Below, piece after piece: positions 51,524 to 62,347 of a stretch of 64,000 bases of DNA; the first letter of the stretch is position 1, and each line of letters starts with the position of its first letter. The DNA lies in contig DATLDQ010000033.1 of assembly GCA_035525785.1 (NCBI GenBank), positions 1-64,000 of the forward strand. Reading direction: 5' to 3'. A model generated the notes under the pieces. The model saw nothing but the letters and a program-made list of their open reading frames with translations. It searched no databases and was not told the origin of the DNA. A program made the translations under genes and the position numbers. The stretch is from CADEED01 sp035525785. Lineage in GTDB: Bacteria; Pseudomonadota; Gammaproteobacteria; Steroidobacterales; Steroidobacteraceae.

Positions 51524-52862
51524 CGAGATTCAGTGCCAGCGCGCCAAGCGTAGCCACACCCGCGATGAGCGCGATCCACAGCACCCACGCGCGCCACGGC
51601 TTGGCCGGCGGCGCCGGCAACAGCAGCTCGGGTCCACCGGCTTCGGCGGGCAGGCCGGGATAGGCCGTCGGGAGCTCGTCCTTCTCCCTGGGCAGGATGC
51701 GTTCGAGGGGTACGGCGGCGTCGGTCGCCGAGGCGCTGCCATACACGAGCTCGAAGGGACCGCCACCGCGCGTCACGAACACCAGTCGATCCGGCAGCCA
51801 GCCGGCGCGCAGGCTCGGCATTCCGCCGCCGATGCCGCCGCCCCGCTGGTCGACTTGCACGCGCCAGTAGCGCGCGGCGTCGGCCGACACGGGAATCGGC
51901 TGCGAGACCAGCTCGCCGTTCGCGCTCTGCATGCGATACACCGACGCCGAATTGCGCAGCCGCCAGCCCTCCGACGCACGGCTCCGCGAGAAGTACACCA
52001 CCTGCGCGACGGTATTCACGTCCGGCAGCGCGAGCGTCACGCGGTCGACGGGCAACTGGGCGCCGGCATCGAAATCGTAGACACCCGGCTCGCCTGCGAC
52101 CGGCCGCCCCACGATTTCGAGCTGTTTCCGCTCGACGGGCACGCTGGCGCTGACCAGCGTGGCAAACGCGGACACGATTTCGGGCAGCCGTGCGCCCGAC
52201 TGCGAGCTCATGCGCCAGTACTTCGCGCGTTCCGCCGGCACCGGCACACTGCGCTGCTCGAAGACTGCGCCGCCCTGCCTGAGTCGCGCGAGCGGGGCGC
52301 GCGGCGCCACGTTGCGCCAGTAGACGAGGTCATCGCTCGCGGCGATCGACACGTCGATCGCGAAGTCCGGGGTTTCATCGGGCCAGCGGAACTCGAAGGC
52401 GCTGATCGCGCTCTCGAGATCGGCGGCATTCACGAGGTAGCCCGTGATCGGCGCGCTTGCTTGCGCGGGTGGCGCGCCCTCGACCTGGATCGAGGTTTCG
52501 CCTGACTCGATGCGCAGTTGCAGCGGTGCACCCGACACCGACGCCTCGCCGCGCAGCGCGAACAGCGGCAGTCCCAACATCGTCGGCATTCCGCGCACCG
52601 CCGCCTCGGGGGGCTGCAATGCATGGGGCACCACTTCCCCCGCGCCATTCAGCACGCGCAGGTCGCGCAGGCCGGGCATCACGGAGTTGCGGTAGACGTC
52701 GAGCGGCAGATCCATGCGGACCACTGGCGCGCCCGCGCGCACGTCGAGCGGAATCGCGTAGGCGAACTGCTCGCGCACCGGCTCGTCGGCGAGGCTTTCG
52801 GCCGCGCCCGCGGCGAACAACGCGAGGATCGCGCCTGTCTTGCACCAGCTGCCTGACGTCAT
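51498..52862 (-). CDS. DUF3999 family exported protein
   Basis: 454 aa from the ATG at 52862, which overlaps the DUF2339 stop by 4 bp. Signal peptide (GAILALFAAGAAESLA), a long beta-rich periplasmic region (VREQFAYAIPLDVRAGAPVVRMDLPLDVY, repeated 'RYWRVQVDQRGGG' and 'KYWRMSSQSGARL' strands that recall discoidin-like folds), and one C-terminal transmembrane helix (AWVLWIALIAGVATLGALALNLA). DUF3999 proteins pair with DUF2339 proteins in many proteobacteria. Function unknown; a role in envelope or polysaccharide handling is guesswork. Confidence 0.85.
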   Translation of the reverse strand: MTSGSWCKTGAILALFAAGAAESLADEPVREQFAYAIPLDVRAGAPVVRMDLPLDVYRNSVMPGLRDLRVLNGAGEVVPHALQPPEAAVRGMPTMLGLPLFALRGEASVSGAPLQLRIESGETSIQVEGAPPAQASAPITGYLVNAADLESAISAFEFRWPDETPDFAIDVSIAASDDLVYWRNVAPRAPLARLRQGGAVFEQRSVPVPAERAKYWRMSSQSGARLPEIVSAFATLVSASVPVERKQLEIVGRPVAGEPGVYDFDAGAQLPVDRVTLALPDVNTVAQVVYFSRSRASEGWRLRNSASVYRMQSANGELVSQPIPVSADAARYWRVQVDQRGGGIGGGMPSLRAGWLPDRLVFVTRGGGPFELVYGSASATDAAVPLERILPREKDELPTAYPGLPAEAGGPELLLPAPPAKPWRAWVLWIALIAGVATLGALALNLARQMRAAT

Positions 52863-55645
52863 TGAGCCTCCTCGATGCGGCGCGCGGGCGGCACCGGCGA
52901 GTAGCGGCCGATGACCAGCATGAGGACGCCCACGCCGATGAACGAGACGATACGCGCCACGGTTGCCGTGCGCGACAAGTCCACCAGGAACATCTTGGCG
53001 AGCACCAGGGCCAGCAGCACCGCACCCGTGAACCAGACCACACGCTGCGCGCGCCGCGCGCCGACCACCATGGCCGCGAGGGCCAGCACGCCCCAGAAGA
53101 TCGAAAGCGAAGCCTGCACCATCGTCGACTTCATCAATGCGGTCAGCTGGTAGTCGACGCCGAAGTAATGGTGGATTACGCGTAACAGCATGGTGGTGAG
53201 CAACACGAACGTGCCCAAGGCGAGCATCCCGCCCGAGAATCGCTCGACGTCGGGCGGCCGCCACGCCTCGGGCGCCGTACGCAGCAGATGCAGCAGCCAC
53301 CCCGCGATCGCGCCCAGCGCCAGCGCCTGCGTCAGCTCGATCGGGTTGATCAACGGTAGATAGGGCAAGGGGGACGCCGACGCGTCATCCGCGTTCATCA
53401 CCAGCACCCAGAGCCAGAGATACATGGCGAGACCCGCCGCGCCGATGCCGAGATACGCGAATGGCCACCGCCGCACCGGCCAGGCCTCGCGCCGCGTGTG
53501 GACCAGGAACAGCGCGAGCACCGCCGGCAGCGCGGTCATCACGCAGCGCCAGCTCACCGCACCGAGACGCACGGATTTCACCTGCCAGTAGAGCTCGATG
53601 CTCGCGAGGCCCACCACCAGCCACAACGTCGTGACGTGGATGGCGGGCTCGAAGGCCAGGGGCCCGGCGCGTTCGCGGAATCTCAACAGCCACACCCACG
53701 CCAGGAGCGCGGCGGGCCAGGCGAGCCAGCCCGTGCCGTGGAGCAGGTGACCTTCCTGCAGGGCGCCCGGCATGCACAGCACCATCGCCGGCAGCAGCAG
53801 CAATGTGGGGAGCTGGAACTCGCGCCAGTCATTCCAGCGCGACAGCGCGGCGCAACCCAGCGCGGTCAACGTCGAGAAACCGAGCAGCGCGGGCCAGAAA
53901 GCGTCGGGCGTCAGCGAACGATCGATCTCGCCCACGCCAGCCACGAACCACCAAAGCAGCGCCCAGTAGACAGGTGGCGTCCGCACCCAGCGCCAATTGT
54001 CGCCGAGAGGCTGCCCGTGCACGACGCGCGCGGTCGCGAGCCCGGCGACGGCGATGAACAATGCGCCGAGGAAGCCGCTGTTAGCCAGTGGCAGATGGCT
54101 CGGGCCGACGTCGTAACGCACGACGTACGAGATAGCCGCCCCGAGTTGCAGCAGCACGCCGGAGGCGATGGCGAGCCTGCGCTCCTGCCTGAGGCCTATC
54201 CACAGGATGGCCGCGCCCTCGAGCGCCCACGTGGCGGCGGTCCAGTGGCCGTCGAGGGCCAGCGGCACGGCCAGCGTCAGGAAAGCGACTCCCAGCGCAA
54301 GGAACGCCATTGCCAGCATGCGCAACTGTTCGCGGCGCCAGCGCCACGCTCCGGCGGCGAGGCCCAGGTAGACCGCGCTCAGCGTCAACGCGCTGAAGGC
54401 CATGGCATAGGGCCGGTCCTTCACCAGCGCCGATTGCAGCAGCATCGTCATGACGGGCGTGCCGAAGACCAGCGTGCCGTCGACGTAGTCCTTGAGATCC
54501 GGCGCGCGGCGCAGCGCGAACAGGACTGCAACGGTGACGAACATGGCGAAGAACAGCACCACGAAAGGTTCGGTGGTCGCGAAATTCTCCGGCGCGTACC
54601 GCAGCACGCCCCACGCACTGCCGATCGCATACGTGAAGACGAATGCCAGCAGGTTGAGCGGCCGCCAGGCCTTGAACCACGCGATGGCGACGATGCCGGC
54701 GTCGAGCAGTGCGTAAAAGGAGAACAGCACGACGTGGTTGCCCTGCCCCGTCGATGCCAGCACGGGCGCGAGGAAGCCGCCCGTGGCGCCGAGCGCGGCC
54801 AGCGCCATGGAGTTCTGACCGATGGCCAGGAATGCCGACAGCCCGGCCACGATCACCAGCAATGCAAACGCCAAGGTGGGCGGCAGCAACTGATAGAGCC
54901 GCAGCGCCGCGAATACGGTGAGATACAGCAGGCCGACGCCACCGCCCTGCAGCGCGAGCGCATAGGCGCGCTGCTTGAATCGCAGACGCCAGCCGATGAC
55001 GAGCAACGCCACGCCGCCGAGCGCGACACCTGCGAGACGCAGCTCGATCGGAAGCATGTGGCGATCGGCGGCAAACTTGAGCAGGAAAGCGACGCCGAAG
55101 AACAGGACGATGATGCCGGAACGCACCACGAGGTTGCCGCCAGTGAAGTATTCGCGCACCCAGGTGAACAATGGGAACTCGTGAGGCGCAGTCACCTCGC
55201 GCGCGACAGCGTCCCGCTCGGGTTTCCAGCCCGCAAGACCCGGTGCTGGAGCTGGCGTTGACGCGGTCGCGGCCGGCGCCGAGGCGGGGCCCGTTGCGCC
55301 CCTTGCGAGCGGCGGTGCGGTCATCAGGGGCGGTGCGGCCGCGGGCACCGCAACGCTGGCGTGCGCGTGCGCACCGACATCCGTTGCACCCGGGAACCCC
55401 CGTGGGGCGGGTGTGGGCGCCGGCTCGCGCGGCTTCGAGCGCGAGTCATCCGCGACGGGGTGCTCGGCTGCGCGGCTGCGGGCGAGGAAAGCGACCTCCG
55501 CCTCGAGCACCTCGATCTTGCTTTTCAGCGCCAGGTGCACGCCGATCACGTAGCCCAATGCAGCGCCCCCGAGGGCTCCGCCGCCATCGGCCAACCATGC
55601 ACCGACCAGCAGCCCGGCCAGGGCGAACAGGAATGCCATCCTCAT
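52859..55645 (-). CDS. DUF2339 family polytopic membrane protein
   Basis: 928 aa. N-terminal hydrophobic helices (about 3-40), a coiled coil (KSKIEVLEAEVAFLARSRA), a Pro/Ala-rich linker (about 75-145), then more than 20 predicted transmembrane helices. Start ATG at 55645 with GAGGGGA before it. The family is widespread and uncharacterised; the gene is coupled to a DUF3999 gene, so the two probably form one membrane-periplasm complex. Confidence 0.85.
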   Translation of the reverse strand: MRMAFLFALAGLLVGAWLADGGGALGGAALGYVIGVHLALKSKIEVLEAEVAFLARSRAAEHPVADDSRSKPREPAPTPAPRGFPGATDVGAHAHASVAVPAAAPPLMTAPPLARGATGPASAPAATASTPAPAPGLAGWKPERDAVAREVTAPHEFPLFTWVREYFTGGNLVVRSGIIVLFFGVAFLLKFAADRHMLPIELRLAGVALGGVALLVIGWRLRFKQRAYALALQGGGVGLLYLTVFAALRLYQLLPPTLAFALLVIVAGLSAFLAIGQNSMALAALGATGGFLAPVLASTGQGNHVVLFSFYALLDAGIVAIAWFKAWRPLNLLAFVFTYAIGSAWGVLRYAPENFATTEPFVVLFFAMFVTVAVLFALRRAPDLKDYVDGTLVFGTPVMTMLLQSALVKDRPYAMAFSALTLSAVYLGLAAGAWRWRREQLRMLAMAFLALGVAFLTLAVPLALDGHWTAATWALEGAAILWIGLRQERRLAIASGVLLQLGAAISYVVRYDVGPSHLPLANSGFLGALFIAVAGLATARVVHGQPLGDNWRWVRTPPVYWALLWWFVAGVGEIDRSLTPDAFWPALLGFSTLTALGCAALSRWNDWREFQLPTLLLLPAMVLCMPGALQEGHLLHGTGWLAWPAALLAWVWLLRFRERAGPLAFEPAIHVTTLWLVVGLASIELYWQVKSVRLGAVSWRCVMTALPAVLALFLVHTRREAWPVRRWPFAYLGIGAAGLAMYLWLWVLVMNADDASASPLPYLPLINPIELTQALALGAIAGWLLHLLRTAPEAWRPPDVERFSGGMLALGTFVLLTTMLLRVIHHYFGVDYQLTALMKSTMVQASLSIFWGVLALAAMVVGARRAQRVVWFTGAVLLALVLAKMFLVDLSRTATVARIVSFIGVGVLMLVIGRYSPVPPARRIEEAQ

Positions 55646-55700
55646 TCCCCTCGAGTGGGCGCGTGCATCGCGCCCTGTTATTCTAACTATCGCCTATTTT

Positions 55701-56534
55701 CTATCGGCGCGCGAAGGAGACGATGATCTGGGCATATTCCGCCGCACGGGACGGCGTCAGCACCGGGTGGTTACCCGCGAACTTGTGGCCGCGGGAGTTG
55801 CGGGCGCGCTCGAGCGCGCGGTTGTAAGCGGCGGCGAGCGAATCGGTATCGGAGGTCATGATGAGTACGCGCTGCGAGACTTCACCCAGCCGCGCGAGCA
55901 CGTCGTAGGCCGGCTTGTCCTTCTTCGCGTCGGCCTCGGCACCAGCCACGATGGTGTCGTACCCCAGATCCATGTAGTCGCGGACGTACTCGTAAACCAG
56001 GGGCAGGGTTTCCTGCGTGAGCTCGAACGAAGAATCCCAATCCTTGAGCGTGCGCAGCATGGTCTCGAACGGAAACACCTGCCAGGAGCCATCGCCCGAC
56101 AGCTTGGGATTCAGGCCACCGGTGGGCGGAGTCATCTTGCGGATTTCTTCGGGCGCGAGGCCCAGCACGCCATCGAGCACCGCGCCGGTGACTTGCGCGG
56201 GCGAGGCTAACAACATTTCAACGGCCACCGAGGCGGAGAAACGGCCACCCACCACCGTGTAGGGTACGGTGTGCAGCGAACCGCAGGCTTCGAGCACGTC
56301 CTGTGCGAACTGTTGCACCGTCCAGTTCTTGCACTTCTTGTGTGACCGGCCGCTGCCGGCGAGATCGAAGGCGATGGCGCGAAAGCCGGCGCGCGCGAGG
56401 TGGACCATGATGTGGTCATACATGCGACCGGACGCCGGCAACCAGGGCAGCAACACGATGTCCGGGCCGGCACCACAAGCACGGAAATGCAACTGGCCCG
56501 ACAGGGTATCCGCGAACCCGTAACGCATCGGCAT
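55701..56534 (-). CDS. Alpha/beta hydrolase-like protein lacking the usual nucleophile serine
   Basis: 277 aa from the ATG at 56534 (an ATG two codons further in is also possible). Fold features: VLLPWLPASGRMYDH, the FDLAGSGRS turn (family DxxGxGxS), acidic position TSDTDSL and final histidine in GNHPVLTPS. At the nucleophile elbow, where GxSxG is expected, it reads VVGGRFSAS, so the serine position appears to be arginine. It may therefore be a non-enzymatic or divergent member. Neighbours give no pathway clue. Confidence 0.75.
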   Translation of the reverse strand: MPMRYGFADTLSGQLHFRACGAGPDIVLLPWLPASGRMYDHIMVHLARAGFRAIAFDLAGSGRSHKKCKNWTVQQFAQDVLEACGSLHTVPYTVVGGRFSASVAVEMLLASPAQVTGAVLDGVLGLAPEEIRKMTPPTGGLNPKLSGDGSWQVFPFETMLRTLKDWDSSFELTQETLPLVYEYVRDYMDLGYDTIVAGAEADAKKDKPAYDVLARLGEVSQRVLIMTSDTDSLAAAYNRALERARNSRGHKFAGNHPVLTPSRAAEYAQIIVSFARR

Positions 56535-56641
56535 GACGGCGCGGTCGTGTGCAACTCCTGATCGTTCTCTCATCCAGCTTCCCTTTCTTCTTGTCGCCCG
56601 GACCCGCCGGGAGACCAAGTCTACCGAGTTATGGAAAACAG

Positions 56642-57490
56642 CTACAGATCAATTGTTTCTACCGCTCGCTCGGCAATGGCGGCGCCGAGAAAGCGCTGTC
56701 CTACCCGGGCGAATCGCTCGGGGCTGTCGGTGGCGAGCAGCCTGACCTCGCCGGGTCGATCCGCCACGCCCTCGGTTCGTCGACCAAGATTACGCGCCGC
56801 GAGTGTCGCTGCCGTTGCACGCGCGGCACTGGCGGCCGAATCCACCACGCGACGATTCGGGCCGACCTGCTTCGCGATGGCGCCGGCGAGCAACGGAAAG
56901 TGCGTGCATCCGAGCACGACGGTATCGATGCGCGCATCCAGGTGCGCGAGGTATCGCCGGGTGACGGCGTCCACGGCCTCACCCTCGCTCCAGCCCTCTT
57001 CGGCCAGTGCGACGAATATCTGCGCGGCGACCTGGGTGACGTGCGCGTCCGGACGAATCGCCAGAATGGCCTCGAGATACGCTCCGCCCTTCACGGTGCC
57101 TTCCGTGGCCAGCACGGCGATGCGGCCGCTGCTGCTGGACTCGCAGGCTGCCTGCGCGCCCGGCTCGATGACGCCAATCACGGGGAGGTCCCGGAACCGT
57201 TCGCGCAGCGCCGGCAATGCACCCGCGGATGCCGTGTTGCAGGCCACCACCAGAGCCTTGATGCCGCGCTCCACCAGCGCCTCGGCGGCGCGCACCGAGT
57301 AGCGCGCCACGGTCTGCGGGCTCTTCGTGCCGTACGGCAGACGCGCCGTGTCACCGAGGTAGAGGAAATTCTCGCGCGGGAGCGCCGCGAGCAGCGCGCG
57401 CAGCACCGTGAGGCCACCGACGCCCGAGTCGAAGACTCCTACCGGTGAATCGCAGAGCGGTGCCGCGAGCGTTTCGGTTCGCGGCGGCAT
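56642..57490 (-). CDS. murI: Glutamate racemase
   Basis: 282 aa. Supplies D-glutamate for peptidoglycan. Catalytic cysteines in VVACNTASAG and VLGCTHFPLL; N-terminal VGVFDSGVGGLTVLRAL. It lies 3 bp from lysS on the same strand. Confidence 0.96.
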   Translation of the reverse strand: MPPRTETLAAPLCDSPVGVFDSGVGGLTVLRALLAALPRENFLYLGDTARLPYGTKSPQTVARYSVRAAEALVERGIKALVVACNTASAGALPALRERFRDLPVIGVIEPGAQAACESSSSGRIAVLATEGTVKGGAYLEAILAIRPDAHVTQVAAQIFVALAEEGWSEGEAVDAVTRRYLAHLDARIDTVVLGCTHFPLLAGAIAKQVGPNRRVVDSAASAARATAATLAARNLGRRTEGVADRPGEVRLLATDSPERFARVGQRFLGAAIAERAVETIDL

Positions 57491-57493
57491 CGC

Positions 57494-59043
<1,550 letters not shown>

Positions 59044-59047
<4 letters not shown>

Positions 59048-60145
59048 AATCCCGCCTTGAGCGATGCTTCCATGAAGGGGTCGAGGTGTCCGTCGAGCAC
59101 CTTGTTGGTGTCGCCGATCTCGACGTCGGTGCGCAAATCCTTGATGCGCGACTGGTCGAGCACGTAGGAGCGGATCTGGTTGCCCCAGCTCACGTCGCTC
59201 TTCGCGTCTTCGAGCACCTTGGACGCGGCGTTGCGCTTGTTGACTTCGAGCTCGTACAACTTCGCCTTCAGCATCTTCATCGCGGTGGCGCGATTCTTGT
59301 GCTGACTGCGCTCGTTCTGGCAGGCAACGACGATACCGGTGGGACCGTGCGTCAATCGCACGGCCGATTCGGTCTTGTTCACGTGCTGGCCGCCGGCGCC
59401 GCTCGAGCGGTAGACGTCCATGCTGATGTCGGCGGGATTGAGGTCGATCTTGATGTCGTCATCGACTTCGGGCGACACGAAAACCGAGGCGAACGAGGTG
59501 TGGCGCCGATTGCCCGAATCGAACGGCGACTTGCGCACGAGACGGTGTACGCCGGTCTCGGTGCGCAGCCAGCCATACGCGTACTCGCCCATGATCTCGA
59601 TGGTGGCACTCTTCATGCCCGCGACTTCACCGGCCTGGGAGTCGATGACCTCGGCATTGAAGCCGCGCTGCGCGGCCCACTTGAGATACATGCGCAGCAG
59701 CATCTGCGCCCAGTCCTGGGCCTCCGTGCCGCCCGCGCCCGCCTGGATGTCGAGGAAGGCGTTGTGCGAGTCCATCTCGCCGCGGAACATGCGCTTGAAC
59801 TCGAGCTTGCGGACGTCGCCCTCGAGCTTGGCGGCATCGTTCTCGATCTCGCGCGCCATCCCCTCGTCGTTCTCGCTCTCGGCGAGCTCGAGTAGTTCGG
59901 AAGCGCTGCTGACACCGCCGGTGGCCTTGTCCATCTCGACGAGCTCGGTTGCGAGGCGCGCGCGCTCCTTGCCGAGCTCCTGCGCCTTCTCGGGCTTTTG
60001 CCAGACGTTGGGATCTTCGAGCTCGCGGCTTACTTCTTCGAGCCGCTCTTTCTTGATGTCGTACTCAAAGAAACCCCCTCAAGGAGCTCATGCGCTCCTC
60101 GAGGTCTTTGAGCTGACGCTTCAATTGACCTAGTTCTAATGCCAT
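59044..60145 (-). CDS. prfB: Peptide chain release factor 2, with programmed +1 frameshift
   Basis: 366 aa after frameshifting. The gene starts at the ATG at 60145 and reads 26 codons (MALELGQLKRQLKDLEERMS, then SLRGFL) to an in-frame UGA at 60065-60067. After a +1 shift translation continues EYDIKKERLEEVSRELEDPNVW. The rest has the GGQ motif (SSGAGGQHVNKTESAVRLTH) and the RF2 type SPF-like loop RKSPFDSGNRR. The frame shift is the classic RF2 self-control: low RF2 favours shifting at UGA. Confidence 0.96.
60065..60083 (-). promoter_or_regulatory. prfB programmed +1 frameshift site
   Basis: On the minus strand the site reads TTG AGG GGG TTT CTT TGA. AGGGGG is the internal Shine-Dalgarno-like stimulator, CTT the slippery codon and TGA the codon-27 stop, spaced as in E. 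coli (AGG GGG TAT CTT TGA). The +1 product continues GAG TAC GAC. Confidence 0.95.
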
Positions 60146-60174
60146 GGGGTTTCGTTCTCGCGAGGGCGCGCATC

Positions 60175-60633
60175 CTACCTGAGTGCGCGCTCCATGAAAA
60201 TCGACAAGGGGTCGGGTTTGTAGGGCGGAAATGCCGGTATTTCCTTGAAGCCGGCGCGGCGATACAGCCGCAACGCACCTACGCTGACGTTGCCGGTTTC
60301 CAGGCGCGCCAGCGGCAGGCCTTCGGCACGGGCCCAGTCGAGCAGTTTCACGAGCATGGCGAGTGCGATGCCACCGCCGCGCGCCTCGGGTTTGAGATAC
60401 ATGCGCTTGAGCTCGGCCCAGCCACCGCAGTGCTTGGCCGCGCCGCATCCCACGATCTCGCCGTCCTGTTCGACCACGAGGAACACTCCGCGGCCCGTGG
60501 CCAGGGTTTCGGGCGAATCGAAATGGTTGCTCTCGGCCGGGTACAGGGCGGTGTTGAACGCGTCGAGCTCGGCGATCAGTGCGCGCGCCTCGGGCGACAG
60601 CGGGTCGCCGGCACGGATGGTGTAGTTAGTCAT
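60175..60633 (-). CDS. GNAT family N-acetyltransferase
   Basis: 152 aa. Acetyl-CoA binding motif A is KRMYLKPEARGGGIALAMLVKLL, with the later LETGNVSVGALRLYRRAGF motif typical of GNATs. Its ATG overlaps the recJ stop by 4 bp. The substrate cannot be told; nothing nearby suggests a partner toxin or antibiotic role. Confidence 0.88.
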   Translation of the reverse strand: MTNYTIRAGDPLSPEARALIAELDAFNTALYPAESNHFDSPETLATGRGVFLVVEQDGEIVGCGAAKHCGGWAELKRMYLKPEARGGGIALAMLVKLLDWARAEGLPLARLETGNVSVGALRLYRRAGFKEIPAFPPYKPDPLSIFMERALR

Positions 60634-62339
60634 GGGAGCACGTGGTCGACCAGCAGCTGCAGCCGCCGTTCGCCCTTGTATTCGTTGATGTCGAGCCGGT
60701 AGACCAGCCGCACGTCGCCATCGGGCAGCGCCGGATCCTGGTCGGCACCCCTGAAATTGAACGCGATGGCGTCGAAGCTGCGGGCGCCGTCACCCGAGGT
60801 CACCCACATCTTGAGATGCTTCTCGCCCACCATGCGCGCGTTCTTCACGGCGAACACGCCGTCGAAACAGGGCTCGGGAAACGCCTGGCCCCAGGGCCCG
60901 CCCTCGCGCAGCGCCTGCGCCGTCTCGAGCGCGATCTCCTCGCTGCTGAGCTCGCCGTCGGTGTCGATGCGGTTGGCCGGGACGGCCGGATCGCGCCACC
61001 GTGCCACTTCCTCGTCGAAGGCGCGCGCGAAGGAATCGAGACTGACCTCGTCGATGGTCAGCCCCGCGGCCATCGCGTGCCCGCCGAAACGGCTGATGAG
61101 CTCCGGATACCGCGCCGCCATGGCGTCGAGCACGTCGCGGATGTGGATGCCCGCGACCGAGCGGGCGGAGCCCCTGAGTTGACCGTCACCCGCGCGCGCG
61201 AAGGCGATCACCGGGCGGCGGATGCGATCCTTGATGCGGCTCGCGACCAGGCCCACGACGCCCTGGTGCCAATCCGCGTCGAACAGGCAGACGCCCTGCC
61301 GCGACGGACCTTCGGTGGCCGTGTCCCGCAGGTGACTCACGGCCGCGAGTGCCGCGCCCTGCATGCGCGCTTCGATCTCGCGCCTCTCGGAGTTCAGTTG
61401 ATCGAGACGCATCGCAAGCGCCAGCGCTTCGCTCTCGGTGTCCGCCAGCAAGCAACGGATGCCGATGGACATGTCGTCGAGACGCCCGGCGGCGTTGAGG
61501 CGCGGCCCGATGGTGAAGCCCAGGTCCGCCGCCGTGACCGTGGGCATCGAACGGTTACCGATGGACAGCAGCGCACGGATACCCGGCACCGCGCGGCCCG
61601 CGCGGATGCGACGAATGCCCTGCGACACCAGCACGCGGTTGTTGACGTCGAGCGGCACGAGGTCGGCTACGGTGCCGAGCGCGACCAGGTCGAGAAAATC
61701 CGTGACCGGTGGCATCGCCACCGTGCCGAGCACGTCCAAGGCGCGCCGCACGGCCGCCATGACGTAAAACGCGACGCCGACACCCGCGAGCGCCTTGCTG
61801 CCGAAATTGCAGCCCGGCACGTTGGGGTTCACGATGACGTCGGCAGCGGGCAGCACCGCTCCCGGCAGATGGTGGTCGGTGACCAGCACCTGGATGCCGC
61901 GCTCGCGCGCCGCCGCGACGCCGGCGTTGCTCGAGATGCCATTGTCGACGGTGACGATCAGAGTCGGCGCACGTTCCGCGGCGAGACTGACGATCTCGGG
62001 TGTGAGCCCGTAACCGAACTCGAAGCGGTTGGGCACCAGGAAATCGACGGACGCGAAACCCCACGCGCGCAGGCAACGAACGATGAGCGCGGTGCTGGTG
62101 GCGCCATCGGCATCGAAGTCGCCGACCACGACGATGCGGCGCTCGCGATGCGCGAGGATCAATCGCACGGCAGCGTCGACACCGTCGAGCGTACCCACGG
62201 GCATGAGCCGGTCGAGAGTGAGCGAGAGCTCGTGACTGTGGCGCACCCCGCGTGCCGCGTACGCGCGACGCAGCACCGGATGGAGACTCACGTCTCCCAA
62301 CTCGACCGAACAACTGCGTCGCGAAATCACCAGCTCCAT
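60630..62339 (-). CDS. recJ: Single-stranded-DNA-specific exonuclease RecJ
   Basis: 569 aa from the ATG at 62339 (MELVISRRSCSVELGDVS). 5'-3' ssDNA exonuclease for recombination and mismatch repair. DHH phosphoesterase motifs: VVVGDFDADGATSTAL, TVDNGISS and VTDHHLPG; the DHHA1 domain has SRFGGHAMAAGLTI. It ends with a C-terminal OB fold. It overlaps the GNAT gene by 4 bp and follows the hypothetical gene by 8 bp. Confidence 0.96.
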   Translation of the reverse strand: MELVISRRSCSVELGDVSLHPVLRRAYAARGVRHSHELSLTLDRLMPVGTLDGVDAAVRLILAHRERRIVVVGDFDADGATSTALIVRCLRAWGFASVDFLVPNRFEFGYGLTPEIVSLAAERAPTLIVTVDNGISSNAGVAAARERGIQVLVTDHHLPGAVLPAADVIVNPNVPGCNFGSKALAGVGVAFYVMAAVRRALDVLGTVAMPPVTDFLDLVALGTVADLVPLDVNNRVLVSQGIRRIRAGRAVPGIRALLSIGNRSMPTVTAADLGFTIGPRLNAAGRLDDMSIGIRCLLADTESEALALAMRLDQLNSERREIEARMQGAALAAVSHLRDTATEGPSRQGVCLFDADWHQGVVGLVASRIKDRIRRPVIAFARAGDGQLRGSARSVAGIHIRDVLDAMAARYPELISRFGGHAMAAGLTIDEVSLDSFARAFDEEVARWRDPAVPANRIDTDGELSSEEIALETAQALREGGPWGQAFPEPCFDGVFAVKNARMVGEKHLKMWVTSGDGARSFDAIAFNFRGADQDPALPDGDVRLVYRLDINEYKGERRLQLLVDHVLP

Positions 62340-62347
62340 GGCGGCGA

